Source: Notamacropus eugenii
Lineage: Eukaryota; Chordata; Mammalia; Diprotodontia; Macropodidae
Assembly: GCF_028372415.1 (NCBI RefSeq)
Contig: NC_092873.1
Location: 352,357,246 to 352,421,245 of the forward strand
DNA: 64,000 nt
Direction: 5' to 3'
Each line of letters opens with the position of its first letter. The first letter of the stretch is position 1. Shown here in pieces: positions 35,834 to 48,770 of the stretch. The notes below the pieces were generated by a model, which worked only from the letters and a program-made list of their open reading frames with translations, was not told the origin of the DNA and searched no databases. The position numbers and the translations under genes were made by a program.

Positions 35834-38800
35834 GAACTGGAGGTGGTGTCAGAATGAGCGGTGATGGTCGTTGGACTTGTCAAGCCCCAATGGTGAAATT
35901 CTCAACGGAATTCGGAATCACCAGACTAGAACTCAGTGTTCCTGGAGGTGATGTAGCTATTCTTTGCCCCCACAGGGATGGTGACTGGAGAACTCGTTAG
36001 GGACACCAGTTCGAAAGGCCTTGTTCATTCTCTGCCTTCCAAAAACCAAATAATCCCCAAATTCCTAAATTTGAGAGTCAAATATGCCAAAGAAATGTGA
36101 GAGCCAAATGTATCAAATCCATTATTGAATCTCCTGAAGAAGCCCCAAATGCTCCCAAATATTGATGGGCTGGAGTCAGATCCCAGAAGGGATTTCTTTC
36201 CCTTCTTAATTTATCCTAAACTCATAGAAAGTTAATCTAGCTGTTTTGTCTCCTTACCAAGTAGGGAACCCATGCCTCTCCCAAATGGAAGAAGAGGAAT
36301 GAAGACAGATCTGAGAGCTACCCAAAGGTCAGACAGGGTAAGGGATTTTGCAAACTCTAGGATTGTGAGAGTTAATATCCTGGGATTCTCAGTACAGGAG
36401 AAACGTGGAAAGCTCCTGAATTTTCCTTTCCAAGGAATGGCACTCGGCTCCCCACACTTTCTAGTAATCTTTTTCTATAGATAGTGGGATACAAAAGTGA
36501 CCTTTCCAAGTGGTCAGTCATTCCAGCTGCTGGGTCAGCCCCCATTTTCATAGGCTATATTGGAAACTCGGTTCCAAAGAGTCAGTGGGTCCGAGGGGAG
36601 GGAAACTTCACTAGGAGAGACAGTTTCTTGAAAGAGACTCAGTGTTGTATGGGGCCAAGCCCAGTTCCTGGGTGAAAGAGACTTTAGATGGCAGGGCAGA
36701 GACTGGCGCTGAAGTTGGTAAGGAGCTCACAGATTTTAGGGTTTTTTTGAGTTACTGTGGTTTTCTGCCCATGGGGTTATTAAATTGTAGGGTGCTGAAC
36801 AGATGGGTATGGGGAGGCAGAGGAAGTCAGAAAGCATAAGGGACTTTTGTTTCCAGCCTCTCAGTCCTCAACTGCCTTAGGCCAAGAGACCAAGGAAAAG
36901 GAGTAGGCAGTTTGGGTGAACAAGTAACAGAGATCTCCAGCCCAGGGTGAGATGTATGGGAATTTCTGATCTCTGGTTAAAGAACCCCAAGAAAATTTTG
37001 AAAATCACACCTGCCTTTTTAGAGGATACAAGGTACTTGCCCTAGAATTCACCTCCAAAGACCAATTCTCTTCCATCTCTGGGACTCAGGGGTTTGGGAA
37101 AGAGGTCAGAGTTTTTCATTTCCCTAGACTTTATCTGACTTTTCTTTTGAACTATTTCAGTTCTCATAAAGTTTTAGTTTGGCTCAGTGATTGCCTTCCA
37201 CTCCAACAGCCTTCAACACCCCCCCTCCCATCACCAACCCCCTCCTGGAAAAGCACTGAAAGAAAAAAAAAGAGGGGGAGGGAGAGAAATAAAGAATCTT
37301 TGGAAAGCAGAGAGGTTTACAACAACCACAGGTTTTATGGAAGTCATTCTGTAATAACCTTTTACCTGGAGCGGATCCTTCCCCGCCCAGCCTCCTCGCC
37401 TTCCAGTCTCCGTTTGGTTCCTCACCCAAAGATACAATGGCCCACCCTTCTTCTTCCTTCCACAACCCAGATGCTGATTGGGGCACTTAAAGTTGGTTAA
37501 AGTATCTGGAAGTCCCTTCAGAGTGATTCTGCACATACCAGGGTATATTCCCTGCTGCACAGAAGTGGGCAATGGCTATAGAACGCCCAACCTTTGGAGC
37601 ACATCTATGAAACCACAAGATTCCTTAGTATCTTCTTCCCCGTTTCTCAGGAAAAATGTTCTCCTCGCTTTTTCAGTCCCCCAACAAAACTAGTACCGGA
37701 GCAGAGAAACTCTGACCAGCTGAAAGATAGCGTGTGATCACTCTTAAGTGATACACCAGGAATTTCTAGGTAGACCTACCTAGTCAGCACATGTATGCAC
37801 ATATGTGTGAATCTTTATACATATATGTGATTTTTAATAAAAAAGGAACAATTAGGGTCCATTCCTGCACATACATTAAATAAACAGATTTCTGTGCCCT
37901 TTGCGTACGTAGTATTTTTACAGAAGAGAAATACCACAAAACCCGCAGTCTCATACACCCATTTCATTCACTTAGGAAAGAAGGTCTGTGGATCTGAATT
38001 TTATTGAGAGCCAAGATGGATATACATAGATACACAATACATTTGTACATAATACATATGTATGTGTAAATCAGTATTTGGGACTTGCAACCACGTCCAG
38101 ACTATAAAGTAGTGAGACTGGTTTCTGATTTTTCTGTGTTCTGTAGGAGCCCTCTCAGTACTTTACAAATTGTAAATATAAATTAGCATCTATTTGCACA
38201 TATAGAGAATACATTTTTTATTTACATGGAAGTTCAGAGGCTAGACACATTTAGCTACCCAGTCCCGAAAACTTTATTAAGCATCTACTACGTGAAGGGT
38301 ATATACACTTGCACATGTAATTTTATCTATAACATATCTATACAATAGAATATTGGGGGACAAATTATATACAAACATAAAAGTTTCATTATACATACAC
38401 AAGTCATTATTTATCTGTTCTATAGTTGCACTCTATTATTTGCATGTACATATTTCATAGAGGCATAGATACACAATTAAATATTAGAGAGTCAGAATCA
38501 GACCTAGAATCTATCATAAGCATACACACTTATTTATTATATACTCATGCATTATATATAATGTATGTATTTTAACACAGTGCCTTACAGAAGTAGTAGG
38601 CACTAGATAAATACTTATTGATGTGACCCACATAAAATATATGATATATTTGCATTTTTGTTAGTTTGTTGTTTCCTTCCTTGCTTCTTTTCCTTCCTTT
38701 TTTCCTTTCTTCCTTTTTCCTTTCTATCTTCCTTTATTTCCTTTCTTTCCCACCTTTTGTTCCTTCTTTCTTTATTTCCTTCCATTTTTGTCTTTTGGTC

Positions 38801-39605
38801 ATTCTGTCTCTCACTGTCTCTCTTTCTCTCCCTGGATGTCAACAAGAGAATCTTCCCGCACTCAGCCAGAGATTGTAATATGAACTCACCCGAGGTCCCT
38901 TGCCCAGTGTCTCAGACTCCATTCTTCTCAAGAATTCCAGCCCATGGGCCCTTAAGTGGATGGAGAGAATCAAATGGGAAGATGTTCTGGTTTCCATAAG
39001 GGTCCTTCCCCTCGATTGCAAACCCAGATTCTATGCAGAAAATAGCAAGAGGTTAAGAGAGAAGACGGGTCTTCTGCCTATAAAATAAAAGATATTTGAC
39101 TCTTTAGGATTTTTTTTCTTTTTGCTGTGTTGGTGAGGGGAGAGGGGAAGGAAGGGATGATCACCTTCTCAGGGCAGGATAATTCAGCACTCAAGTTGCT
39201 CTCTAGAAAGAGCCTTTCAGAGCCCAGTTCTGGGCTTCCAAAGGCTCATTTAACAGTAGCAATAATGACAATTATAACTGATCTCATTGAAATAGAAATA
39301 GGATTTCTACTCAGCATCCAGGGTCCCTCAGTCTTAGAGCCCATTCTCTTTCCCAGAAGACAAGGTAGCTAGCATAGACATTTGAAATGCAGCATTTTCT
39401 GTCTTTGAGGAGTTTTCTGGATTCATATGTCACCTTTTTTTGTCTGCACCCACTCCTCAATAAAAATGAAAGTCGTGGAGGACTTCAGGAACACAGGAAT
39501 CCCCATTTGGAAAAGGAAGGTTTCCATGAGGCTCTGCCATGGATTCCTTTTCCCCTCAAAGGCTCTTCAGGGTGGATTCAGTCCCAAACCTTCAATGGGA
39601 GAAAA

Positions 39606-39659
<54 letters not shown>

Positions 39660-39726
39660 TTCTTTTTCCCCTCAAAGGCTCTTCAGGGTGAATTCAGTCC
39701 CAAACCTTCAATGGGAGAAAATTTCA

Positions 39727-39771
<45 letters not shown>

Positions 39772-41400
39772 GAAGTGAAGGCTCCACATCCCCGAAAGAA
39801 GGGGGAGAGAGGGAGAGAAGCTGCAGCCCCTCATAATCACCTTCCTCTGTTAGGGATCCCACGCAGAATTTCTCTAGAATCCCAGGGAAAGAGTCCTTCT
39901 AACCCACACTGATCACTCCAATCCAGACACCGAAGTCAAAAAGAAACCTTTATCTCTTGGGACTTTAGGGTTTGCCCCAATTTCTCTGGAAGTAAGAAGA
40001 GGATTCTAAACCTTACAGTCCTCTTTCTTCTGCTCCTGTTAAACTTTAAATGACAGCCTCCTTTTTTCGCAGTCCTTCCTATATTTCTTTCTTTCTTTCT
40101 TTCTTTTTGAATGAGCTTTGCCAATTGAAATAGGCTACCGGGTCTCTGGCGTCCTGAAGGCGGAAGAATAGAGGCTACCAGCAGGGGAAAACAGAAGGGC
40201 TAAGGAAGAAATAGCCCAGCAGACAAACTCGGCTTTGGGAGTGTGTGTACATATATGCATATACACACACACACATAGTATGTATATGTATATATAGTAT
40301 GTATATATGTACCACATACATATATACACATACATATATAACGCATATGTGTGTATGTATGTATGTTGTATATTCCAGCCTCCAGCCTCCACCTCTGTTT
40401 GGGCTCTAATTTATATAGTATAGAAAATTATATACTCAGCCCTGCCACGGTTCGTAACGCTGTTATTTATGGTAGGGGAGGACTGATTTTTTTCCTCGGT
40501 AATATATTTATTACAGGTAAGCCGACAGCAGACTCCATCAGTCTCGCAAATAGAGAACAGGTGTTTAAGTTTAATATTGATTCAGGACCGCTCTTTGGTC
40601 GGTGTTCTCCCTCTCTGACTCTCTGCTCCAGCCTTACTTCATCTTTTCTTGTCTCTGCCAAGCATCCCTGAGCCAGATAGGGGCAAATCACACCGGGGTC
40701 CTTTTCCCGAAGGAGCCTAGGGAAAAATTCGGCGGACTCGCATGTTCTTAGGCCATCCGTCCATTGTGCTGTCGCCCGGGGGAGAGCTAGGTTCGAGAAG
40801 GAGGAGGAGATGGGGGTGGGGATAGTGGGGCAGTACTCGATGCCAGGATTGATCTTTAAAAAATCATTTTGGAATCGCCATCATGGAAAGAAATATGACG
40901 CTACGCCCTCGTATTTCACAAGTAATGACACGAGATGGCTTCATTTGGAAAGGAAAGGGAGGGAGGGAGGAGGGAGGGCAGAGTCGCCCCCCCCCCAGAT
41001 GACCTGAAGGCAGCAAAAAATCGAGAAATCATAAGTTGGAATGACCCTATATCCTTTTGTTAAGGGGACCTTAGGTAACAGGGCTACCAGAGAGATATGG
41101 AACAGGAGGCAGCTTGCTCTAATCCCCGCGTCCTCCTCAAGACTCCTCTTGCCGCAGAGGGATTAAGCTTTTCAAGACATTTCTTACGCAGGCCACCGAG
41201 ACTTTCAGCACCTCACTTTTCAAACACCCCACAACAGCAACTCTGAAAAAACAACAACAATACCCTGGCCCAAAGTAATCACATTCCAATAAAGTTTCCC
41301 CTCTACTTCTCCCTTTCCTCCACATTATACTTTTTTAGAGCAGATCCCAAACTTCTTGGGGCTCCCCAACTAAGAAGCAGACCACCGAGGGTTTTCCTGG
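35832..41400. other. Intergenic DNA between miR-196 and HOXB9
   Basis: No gene seen. It holds a small MIR/L2-like tail near 38575-38620, T/C-rich simple sequence at 38670-38830, the duplicated (CA)n unit at 39541-39769, and an ATGT-rich simple tract at 40240-40370. The rest is single-copy. Short open frames lack homology. Confidence 0.45.
39541..39769. repeat. Tandem duplication of a 115-bp unit ending in (CA)n
   Basis: Unit 1 (39541-39656) and unit 2 (39657-39769) each hold about 65 bases starting 'ggattc(c/t)ttttcccctc' and running to 'ccttcaatgggagaaaa', then 40-50 bases of CA. The unique parts differ at only a few positions, so the duplication is young. Confidence 0.9.
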
Positions 41401-42590
41401 AAGGAGGAGGAGAGGAAGCTTGGTGAGATGCGAGACGAACCAAAGTGTTGATCGGGTCTCTCAAGTGCCCGCGAAATTTATATCAATTAAACGCGCTCTT
41501 CAGAAGCGCCGGCTAGGCTGCCAGGGAGGTGGGAGGCCATTTCTTCAACCTATTCTCGGCTGCCTCAGGATTTCCTTTACTGGAGGAGATGTGGTAGCCT
41601 GCCTTAGAGAAGCCGATTCAGGGAGAAAGGAGGGGGAGAGGACCTATTCAAGAGTAAATAGCTACTATCCAACCCAAAGGTGCAACTCACATTGGGGACC
41701 CCTATCCGTTGTCCTTTCGTTCTCCAACTGGAGTGACTCTTAAAGTACTGATCAATAACTCTTCACATGAGGGGATTGGATTGGATCAACTTTGTGGGCT
41801 GGGGGCACAGAGAGGTACAAATCACAGGGAAGTTATCCCTGCATTCCCTTCCAGCACCCACCCGCCGCCTCTCTAGGGAAAAATCAGAGGTACCTCGGGT
41901 TAAGTTTTAATTAAACTCTTTGCCCGGCGTAAGTTTCCCGTTCCGTTTACTCCCTTTCGCTGTATTTTACCAATCCTTTAAACTATGGATAGGCTGTGAT
42001 TTCAAGGAGGGGGGTGGGTGGGACGGGGGCTGGGTTGCTAAACTGGTCCCCCCTTCTCTTCCATTGTTCTTGTTTGTTTTGGGGGGTTTCCTCCATTATT
42101 AGGGAGACAAGGGAGGCCCAGCGCTTAGGGCTATCAATCCCGCTCGGTCCCAAATAAGCGCAGTAAAAATTTTAAAAGTCAGGCCGCTTATTTCTCCTCA
42201 AACCCCTTACTTTGGGTCTGTTTCTCTCTGTCTATCTCCTCTTTCATTAGCTCACCCAGTTTCTCACCTTAAACGAGTCGGCTTTTAAACAAGAACAAAT
42301 TCATATTTGAGTAGCTTGGGAAAGGGAAAGGAGACCTTTACAGGGGTGGGAGAGTGACGGGTGGGAGTGTGAAGGAGCGGAAACTATCTATTTTTTAATT
42401 ATTCCTTAGAATCTCTCAGGCTGCTCTCCAGACTGGGCCCTTTCCCTTTGCGACCCGCCAGGGGAGAGTGCTGAGCAGTCAGAGTCCCTTCGATGAAGCA
42501 CACAGCTCTTTCCGTCCGCTCCCCCACCCCCGCCCATGTTGAGAGTTAACCCCCCTTCCTCCAAACGGGGGGGACCCCGGGCGGCCGGCG
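41400..42590. other. HOXB9 upstream region
   Basis: Single-copy sequence free of visible repeats. It contains AT-rich homeodomain-like motifs (ATATCAATTAAACG near 41482 and TTTTAATTAAAC near 41906) and GC-rich patches. Probably regulatory; no gene. Confidence 0.4.
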
Positions 42591-42969
42591 GCTTGGGCTG
42601 AGGTTACGTGGTCGCTGGAGCCCTGACGTGTTGCCACATTGCATAAAACAATTCATCCTTGATATGGAATGCAGCGCGGATGACAGCGGGAGCGCAGCCC
42701 CCTCGCTCGATTGATTTACGTCGAAGCTGACGCTTTATCAGGCAGTCGGAAAAACTTTGACCAATCATTTTGCAAGAAGCTCCGAGCCCGGCTGCTCAAC
42801 TGTACTTTGTTGGCTGAGAAGTTGAGCAGGGGGTGGGGGTGGGAGGGTGGGGGGTTGGGGGGTCGCGTCCAAACCCTCAGACCTGTCCTGTAGCCACCTC
42901 TCCCGATATAGGGCGCCTCCGCGCTAGTGCTTCCCTTCCCTGTAAACGCTCCCTGTATAATGTCTGAGA
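42591..42969 (+). promoter_or_regulatory. HOXB9: HOXB9 proximal promoter and 5' leader
   Basis: Contains TTACGTGG and TGACGTG motifs (42604-42630), a TATA-like GCATAAAAC at 42641-42649, and TTGATTTACG at 42711-42720, close to the known HOX9-PBX bipartite site. A DNA segment like this just 5' of the HOXB9 start is expected to hold the transcription start. The exact start cannot be set from sequence. Confidence 0.5.
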
Positions 42970-43480
42970 ATGTCCATTTCTGGGACGCTTAGCAGTTATT
43001 ATGTTGACTCGATCATAAGTCACGAGAGTGAAGACGCGCCTCCAGCCAAGTTTCCTTCCGGCCAATACACGAGTCCTCGCCAAGCCGGCCACGCGGAGCA
43101 TCTCGAATTCCCCTCCTGTAGTTTCCAGCCCAAAGCTCCGGTCTTCAGCGCCTCGTGGACGCCTCTGAGCCCTCACTCGTCGGGGAGCCTCCCTTCCGTC
43201 TACCACCCGTATATCCAACACCAGAGCGTCCCGCCTTCGGAGAGCAGGTATCTCCGCACCTGGTTGGAGCCGGTGCCCAGGAGTGAGGGGGGGCCCGGGC
43301 AGCCCCTAGTGAAAGCCGAACCTCTGCTGGGGGGCTCAGGGGAGCTCCTTAAGCAGGGCACCCCGGAGTACAATTTAGAAACTTCTTCCGGAAGGGAAGC
43401 TATCCTATCTAATCAAAGACCCGGCTACGGAGACAATAAACTTTGCGAAGGAAGCGAAGACAAAGAGAGGCCTGATCAAA
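42970..43480 (+). CDS. HOXB9: Homeobox protein HOXB9, exon 1
   Basis: Encodes residues 1-170 plus the first base of codon 171. The start MSISGTLSSYYVDSII is the conserved Hox9 N-terminus, a transactivation region, and the frame is open to the splice donor A|GTAAGT at 43481. Joined to exon 2 it gives 248 aa, against 250 in human. HOXB9 is a nuclear transcription factor that sets posterior thoracic identity along the body axis and works with PBX partners. It is the most 5' intact HOX gene in the window and follows miR-196. The (CT)n and AT-motif blocks in its intron are listed separately. No damage is seen. Confidence 0.97.
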
Positions 43481-44907
43481 GTAAGTTATAAAAAGTGAGG
43501 AAATGCCAAGGCAACTAGAGAGCTAAGGGTGGGAGGGAAGAGGTGGGGAGATGGGAGGGAGGTAATAAACCCCGGACAATGTAAAGTTACTGCGGTGTCA
43601 GGCTGAGAGTAAGAAGGAAGGAGGGCGGGATACTCGGAAGTGGGGCAGGCCAACTACCCCAGGAGGCGGGAAAAGGGGTAGATGTGGCAGTCCCCTTAAA
43701 ATTCTAGAGGGAGCTTTGTCCAGGCAATAAAGACAAGCTGGACCAGTTTCCCGAGTTCTCTTTCTCTCCCGTGCTCGAAGACAGGGAGCTGCTGGATGGA
43801 TTGGAGCGAAGTTGGAGGGAAGAGGGCCACTGAATTGACAAGGAGAGAGTCAGGGATCAGGGGGAGCAAAACAGGGCGTAAGCGGAACCTGGGAAACTTA
43901 GAAGAGAACCCTAGTCCCGAGCCTTAACCTGCTAAATTCCCTCTGACTGTGAAAGTGTGTGAATGGGAAGAGGTTTGGGGACAGCTAGAGTGCTCGCGCT
44001 TCTTAGATTAAATTCACTGTCGGTGAAATGAATATTTTTGAGCCACGCGCAAACAGTAAAAACAAACAAACAGCAAAGAGAGGAAGGACTGGAGGGAGGG
44101 AGGGGGCGCCTCATTAGGGTTTTATTTGAGATGCAACAGCTTGGTGAATTGTTCAAACTGGATCACGCGCCGCTTCCGTCCCCTGTTTGGGGGAGGAAGG
44201 GAGGGAAAGATGAAGGAAAGGGACAAAAACAACCACGTAGTAATAGTACTCAAGACTTCCGCCCTCGCCTCGTCCCAGCCTTTCCAGCTCCGCCTCCCCA
44301 GCTCCCCCTCCGGGTCGGGAGTTTAATGTGGGCACGGGCTCGGCAAGCATGGAAGGACCAGAAGTTAGAAAGGAAGCCTTGCGCCTTCTCAGTATTTTTT
44401 TCCTTGGTCTCTCTGAGCTCTAGGCAGTCCCACTTCGTCTGTGCTTTCTTCTCAGCTGAGGATGATTCATCTTAGCCAACCCCAAACTTCTCCCTCAGGG
44501 GTGCCCCCGCCCAGTAGCCTCTGTGGACTGTATCTTTACTTCTTAGTTGGAACGCTTTGACACCTCAGAGATCTGCTCTGAACTTCCCTGGACATTTTTC
44601 CTGGTACATAGGTCGAACTCCCAAAGTTTTATTGGAGAGCTGATGGAGTTGACTGGATGTAACGGGGCTAAAGAGGAGCTTAACTTTTCTGGATGGAACT
44701 TGTTCTGCACAGCTCTCCCTTCCCCTCCTCCCTCAAACCTTTCAAGAACGCCCCTTTCCAGATTCTCCAGTCTTTCAGAAGTAGCAAGTTCCCTGGTATT
44801 GTCTGTCCCCGTTTTTTGAGATAGAGTAGGAGAAGTAAAGTAGGGGGTACTTGGGCAAAAAACCATGCCTCTAAACAATAAACAAAGCCGAGACGAGACG
44901 TGACAAG

Positions 44908-44910
<3 letters not shown>

Positions 44911-44980
<70 letters not shown>

Positions 44981-44997
44981 CTCCTCCTCCTCCTCCT
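44911..44997. repeat. (CT)n-(CTC)n microsatellite in HOXB9 intron
   Basis: About 33 CT units, then about 7 CTC units, then looser TCCCTC repeats to 45040. Long low-complexity open frames on both strands here are artefacts. Confidence 0.95.
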
Positions 44998-45339
44998 CTC
45001 TCCCTCTCCCTCTCCGTCTCCCTCTCCCTCTCTCCCTCTCCGCTTCCATTGGGGCCGAATTTACAGTCCTGGATCCCCTCTGTCTGATTCCCCATGGTTT
45101 TTCTACCCTGAGTAGAGTAGTCTGGAGAGGGCTGGCAATAAGGGTGGGGGCGCAGGAGGTAGCTCATCAGGGTTGGAGCTGGGGTCAGCTGTTCGGGAAA
45201 AGACGACTCCCCTCTCTACTCTCTACTGAACAAATGTGCCCCTCGAACTGGGCCGACCAAAAGGGAAAGAGTTTGTATTTTAGGAGGACACCCCAAAGCC
45301 TCACACTCGGCCTTGAAATCCCTTTAAAGCGAGGGAGCA

Positions 45340-45560
45340 ACTTCACCAGCATCAATTATTAACAGCTTTCTTCCTCTTTAATATTTAATGTTGCTCCATG
45401 TCCCAACCCAGTCAATCACATTAAGGAAATAGCGCAGCAAATTGGTGAGACACGGTACTTATAGCGTCAGATTAACCGGATTATTTTAAAATATTCAGGG
45501 CATTCCATTTTGGGAGAGGAAATCAACCCAGGATGGCTGTTGTTCGCCATTGGTTCAGCA
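45340..45560. promoter_or_regulatory. HOXB9: Candidate conserved intronic element in HOXB9
   Basis: Dense in AT-rich factor-type cores within unique DNA: TCAATTATTAAC, TTTAATATTTAATG, GTCAATCACATTAAG, CAGATTAACCGGATTA and a CCATTGG (inverted CCAAT) at 45550. The pattern resembles known HOX intronic enhancers; conservation is not tested. Confidence 0.4.
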
Positions 45561-46599
45561 TTTATTTCAAGAATTTGAAAAGAATCATAGGGAGAAGGAC
45601 TCAGAAAAGAGCGTTGTCTCTTAGTTTTTATTTGTTTCTTCTCCCCCCCCCCCTTCTGCCCCCTTTCCCCACCTTTGCTCACTGCATGGGTATTGGGCAA
45701 AGTAGATGTGTATGTGTGTGTGTGGGGGGGGGGGGAGACTTGAGATCAGGACTCTTGCTCCCCGCCCCACCTCCCTCAATTTCCCTGCATATTATCTCTG
45801 AACCTTGACTTAACCAAACTCCAAGGCCTAGAGAGGCCAAGGTGAGAATATTGCAATCATAAGTTATTTCAGAGCCACTGGCAAAGTCGTGTGGGTTGGA
45901 GTAGACAAATGGTTGCAATTGGAATCTGTGTGCCTATGCATTCGTGTGCCTGTGGGCTTGTGTGTTTGAGTGTTCATGTGTGTTTTGACATGAACACACA
46001 AGTCCTGTGAGGATTGGCAGGGGCTTAGGGCAATTTCCAAAAGGAAGGAAAGTTGGTATTGGAGAGAACTCAGCTGTTTTTGACCCCAAACTTCTGTCCC
46101 TTGACAAGAATATCCTCCCTATTTTTTTTCTCATTCTGCTCTGTGCTTTTACAATATTGTAATTCTGAGCAATGTAGAAGAGGGCTTTTAGCCTTATCTA
46201 GTTTAGAAAAGAGCTTTGGTCTGTTGGAAAGTGTTAGAAATTTGACTGGGGGACAGAGACGAGAGCTTGGTCCCAGTCGGGAAAAACTGAACCAGGCAAA
46301 TGTTATAAAGCACTCTATAATCGTGTATTGTCATTATTTATTATCATTAATTTCTTAGCAGTTCCTTGTAGGTGAATTCCCAGGTGATGACTTGGGGTGT
46401 ATGTGGGGAGAGGACACATGAACGAACTGGGTATTTATTGTCCCCTTGAAATACTGAGGCCCAAAATGCATGTGGAGTACTGACAGGAGGGGTCAGGCCA
46501 GGGGGCATATACTGAAACTATGAAGGTTGGGGAATCGATTCTCTTCCTGGCCATCTTTTCTTTTCCTCTCTTTTGATTCTATCGCTCCTTCTCTTTCAG

Positions 46600-46835
46600 C
46601 CAACCCCTCTGCCAACTGGTTGCATGCCCGCTCCTCCAGGAAAAAGCGATGCCCTTACACCAAATACCAGACGCTGGAATTAGAGAAGGAGTTTCTATTC
46701 AATATGTACCTCACCAGGGACCGTAGACACGAGGTGGCCAGACTCCTCAACTTGAGTGAGAGACAAGTCAAAATCTGGTTTCAGAACCGGCGGATGAAAA
46801 TGAAGAAAATGAATAAGGAACAAGGCAAAGAATAG
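46600..46835 (+). CDS. HOXB9: Homeobox protein HOXB9, exon 2 (homeodomain)
   Basis: The acceptor CTTTCAG ends at 46599. The first two bases complete the Thr codon, then [16 protein letters not shown], the homeodomain with [19 protein letters not shown] and [13 protein letters not shown], and the usual short tail ending NKEQGKE before TAG at 46833-46835. The tryptophan just upstream (NWL) is the PBX-contact motif of Hox9. All base-contacting residues of helix 3 are intact, so DNA binding should be normal. Confidence 0.97.
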
Positions 46836-48770
46836 AGAGCTCGACACTCCCCATCCTCTTCCCATGCCCTCACCCCCTCACTTCCATCTAATCTTATTTA
46901 TAAGCGATGGTTCCAACACGATGCTCCCAGGGTTTAATCATGTAAGCGGGGAGAGGACATCTCTCACTCTATCGCAGACTTTTTTCTGCTCCCAAAGTCT
47001 GGTTTCGCACTTCTCCTCCTCCTTCTCCTTTGGGCTCTCCAGCTTCCTAGCTGAAGATGCTTCGTCGAACTCCAGGATGGAGCAGTAGAAGTGGGGATAG
47101 GGGCGGGTAGTAGGTTTAGAAAGTAGATGTAACCAGCTCAGATCCTTTTACAGATGGGAAAATCTGTCTCAAATCAGTCTGGTCGCCTCCCTCTCCGTCC
47201 CTGTAGTGGGTTAGAACACCAATTTTGCTGGCCACCCAGAAACCCGCCCTTGGAGACCCTTCAACAAGTAAGCCCGATAGATACCTGTATAATACACGGG
47301 TCAACACGGCATGAAGCACCGACCACACATTAGAACTGAGGGCTGTTCATATACAAACGCACACTGTTCATACACAAAATACACACTCCTGCGTATACAC
47401 CTGTACATACCTGAACAAGTTTCCCTCAGATTAAACAAACGTAGGCATAGGGACATACAATTATACTTAAGCCTCGCAGGATCTCCCTCCAGGATACAAC
47501 CCCAAAAGGGTCTGGTGCTTTCTGGCCCCCGCCCCAGATATATACATGGAGTTGTTCTTAGAATCTTAGAGAAGACTCATTCATTCCCTCCATACTTGTT
47601 CGCTGAAGATCCACTCGTTTATTCGAGCAAACACATACACCTAACCTACCAGAAAACGTCGCCCAGAGCTAGAAGCTGGGATGGGGTTGCTCAGGGGAAG
47701 AGCAAAGTGGGTTTTGTCCGAATTCACTGTCTCCAGGTCCCCTACTGGGACTCTGTTCTCCCTGACAGACTCCTGATACCTTTATGCTAAAGACAGGCCA
47801 ATTACCCGCTGCTTTCCTTCTGTCTTTTTCTTCCCCCATATCTCCATTTTTGTTTTTGTTCTGTGTTGCGAAATGCAAGACCCTGCCCTGCAGCCTTCCC
47901 AGCTCGGAGCACTTCCCCCAGGCCCGGAACCTTGGAATAGTCCAGTCTCAGCCTGGACAAACCGTCTAATTAATACCTTGGAGAGTAAACCCAGCTCCCT
48001 CCATTCACTTCACCCGGCGTTCTATTCACCGAGGCAAGGCCGGGAGACTCCTATTTGTAATTTATTGTGAATCGATTCCCTCCTCGCTCTCTTCCAAGAG
48101 GAGCTGTGAATGACAAAACTGAGTTCTGACTTCAGTAAGGACCAGCGGAGGTCTTCTCTTTTTCCTTCACACTGCTTTGTTTCTGGTCCAACATGTCCGC
48201 AAAAAGCCAGTGGAATCCGTAGACTCCCGAAGTTTCCTCTCGGAAGGGAATGATCGGTCCCGCTGTTTTCCATCTCGCCCTGGAAAAAGAATCCCGAGAC
48301 TCTCGGCGCCGCGCAGAAGATCTGGACTCAGTCCCGGACGTGGGACCACTGTTGTACCGGGGCGCCTTCCCTCGGGCCTAGTCCCGGGTGGAAAGAACGA
48401 ATGGAAGTCTTCGGAGAAACAAACTGACGCGCTTTCTTTCCGTCCCTCCTCCGTCCCTCCCGTGTCCACATTCCCCAAACCAGGTTTTGAAGGAACCAAC
48501 TCTCCTTGTCCCCCAGTTGCTCGGAGGGGAAACTCGCTTAGAACTTTTTGCTATGTCGGTGGGTGTTGTAATGTTGTGTCAGTGTTTGTGCTTTTTTGGG
48601 AGGTAACCATGCCTCCTAATTTCGGTTGCCACTTATTTTGGGGAGGGGGGAGGGGAAGGAGAAGGGAAGGGAGGGGTGTGAGCGCAGAGCTCAGATTGTT
48701 CGTTTTGAAAGAAAAAAACAGAGGGAAAAGCCCCTAAAATATATATCTCTCTCTCTCAAAATAAATCTCT
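46836..48770 (+). other. HOXB9: HOXB9 3' UTR, probable extent
   Basis: Downstream of the stop is unique sequence without repeats. The first plausible polyadenylation signal that I noted is AATAAA at 48759-48764. The true 3' end is uncertain. Long open frames here (for example 48177-48737) show no homology. Confidence 0.4.

Larger units (their letters stand above)
43481..46599 (+). other. HOXB9: HOXB9 intron
   Basis: Bounded by GT at 43481 and AG at 46598-46599. It contains a (CT)n(CTC)n tract (44911-44997), homopolymer runs near 45645 and 45724, and a candidate conserved block at 45340-45560. No second gene seen. Confidence 0.85.

Noticed and set aside
44543-45167. 168-aa and other Glu/Arg-rich open frames on the minus strand
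   Set aside because: They cross the (CT)n(CTC)n tract in the HOXB9 intron and have no homology.
48177-48737. 186-aa open frame downstream of HOXB9
   Set aside because: No recognisable domain, low-complexity end, and it lies in the probable HOXB9 3' UTR.
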